64,000 nt of DNA from G963666895 sp963666895 (lineage in GTDB: Bacteria; Desulfobacterota; Desulfovibrionia; Desulfovibrionales; Desulfovibrionaceae): the NCBI GenBank assembly GCA_963666895.2, contig CAXXNS010000016.1, forward strand, positions 248,001 through 312,000, read 5' to 3'. Both the position numbers and the translations under genes were made by a program. Position 1 is the first letter of the stretch. Each line of letters opens with the position of its first letter. A model generated the notes under the pieces. The model made no database searches. It saw only the letters and a program-made list of their open reading frames with translations, and was not told the DNA's origin. This document shows, piece after piece, positions 63,994-64,000 of the stretch.

Positions 63994-64000
63994 GTCAAGT

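Overview
The window is one continuous stretch of a bacterial chromosome. It looks Gram-negative: it carries lipoproteins, many Sec and Tat export signals, and no Gram-positive surface anchors. By eye the base composition is moderately AT-rich (I did not count it). Large secreted proteins with Thr-Pro linkers, FG-GAP repeats, a giant modular surface protein and scattered carbohydrate-active enzymes fit a poorly cultured environmental lineage, for example PVC/FCB-like or a candidate phylum. No marker gene settles the phylum. I found no rRNA, tRNA, CRISPR array, transposase or prophage.

Layout. 1-1.3 kb: the C-terminal part of an RHS/YD-repeat protein that runs off the left edge and has no recognisable start. 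It follows a small lipoprotein gene (1.27-1.94 kb). 2.2-7.5 kb: housekeeping genes, namely a CCA-adding/poly(A) polymerase-type nucleotidyltransferase, a long-form dTDP-glucose pyrophosphorylase, a duplicated ABC-2 permease and thioredoxin. 8-11.4 kb: a secreted protein of unknown function, then a tight four-gene chemotaxis-like operon (CheD, HDOD protein, CheY-like receiver, CheX/CheC-like phosphatase) with no CheA or receptor nearby. 11.5-13.3 kb: trpS with a probable Fe-S site, and a LOG-family gene. 13.5-18.4 kb: an operon of a STAS-domain protein, an unusual permease fused to two substrate-binding domains, and its ATPase. 18.6-19.7 kb: a pectate lyase gene broken by one frameshift. 20.1-21.4 kb: an acidic secreted protein. 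21.6-23.6 kb: trpBA alone. 23.9-28 kb: a methyltransferase, then a secreted GH36 alpha-galactosidase followed by a PfkB sugar kinase. 28.4-32.7 kb: DUF362 protein, membrane polyferredoxin and a convergent GlcF-like Fe-S protein.

From 32.9 to 54.4 kb every gene is on the minus strand and nearly every product is exported: a secreted protein, a P-domain/FG-GAP protein with Thr-Pro linkers, a sulfatase-fold lipoprotein lacking the formylglycine motif, a 3,664-residue modular giant, an orphan solute-binding lipoprotein and a membrane-anchored TPR protein. This is the most distinctive block and looks like a cell-surface programme. 54.5-62.3 kb holds polysaccharide-related exported proteins (a possible TIM-barrel protein, a sialate O-acetylesterase-type protein, a ThuA-like protein, a Tat-exported possible toroid protein) and a GT-C-like membrane protein. 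The right edge carries guaB.

The most unusual gene architectures are the permease-SBP-SBP fusion with its STAS partner, the receptor-less CheD/HDOD/CheY/CheX operon, and the giant protein with recurring module boundaries. Two small dispersed repeat families and several tandem repeats lie between genes.
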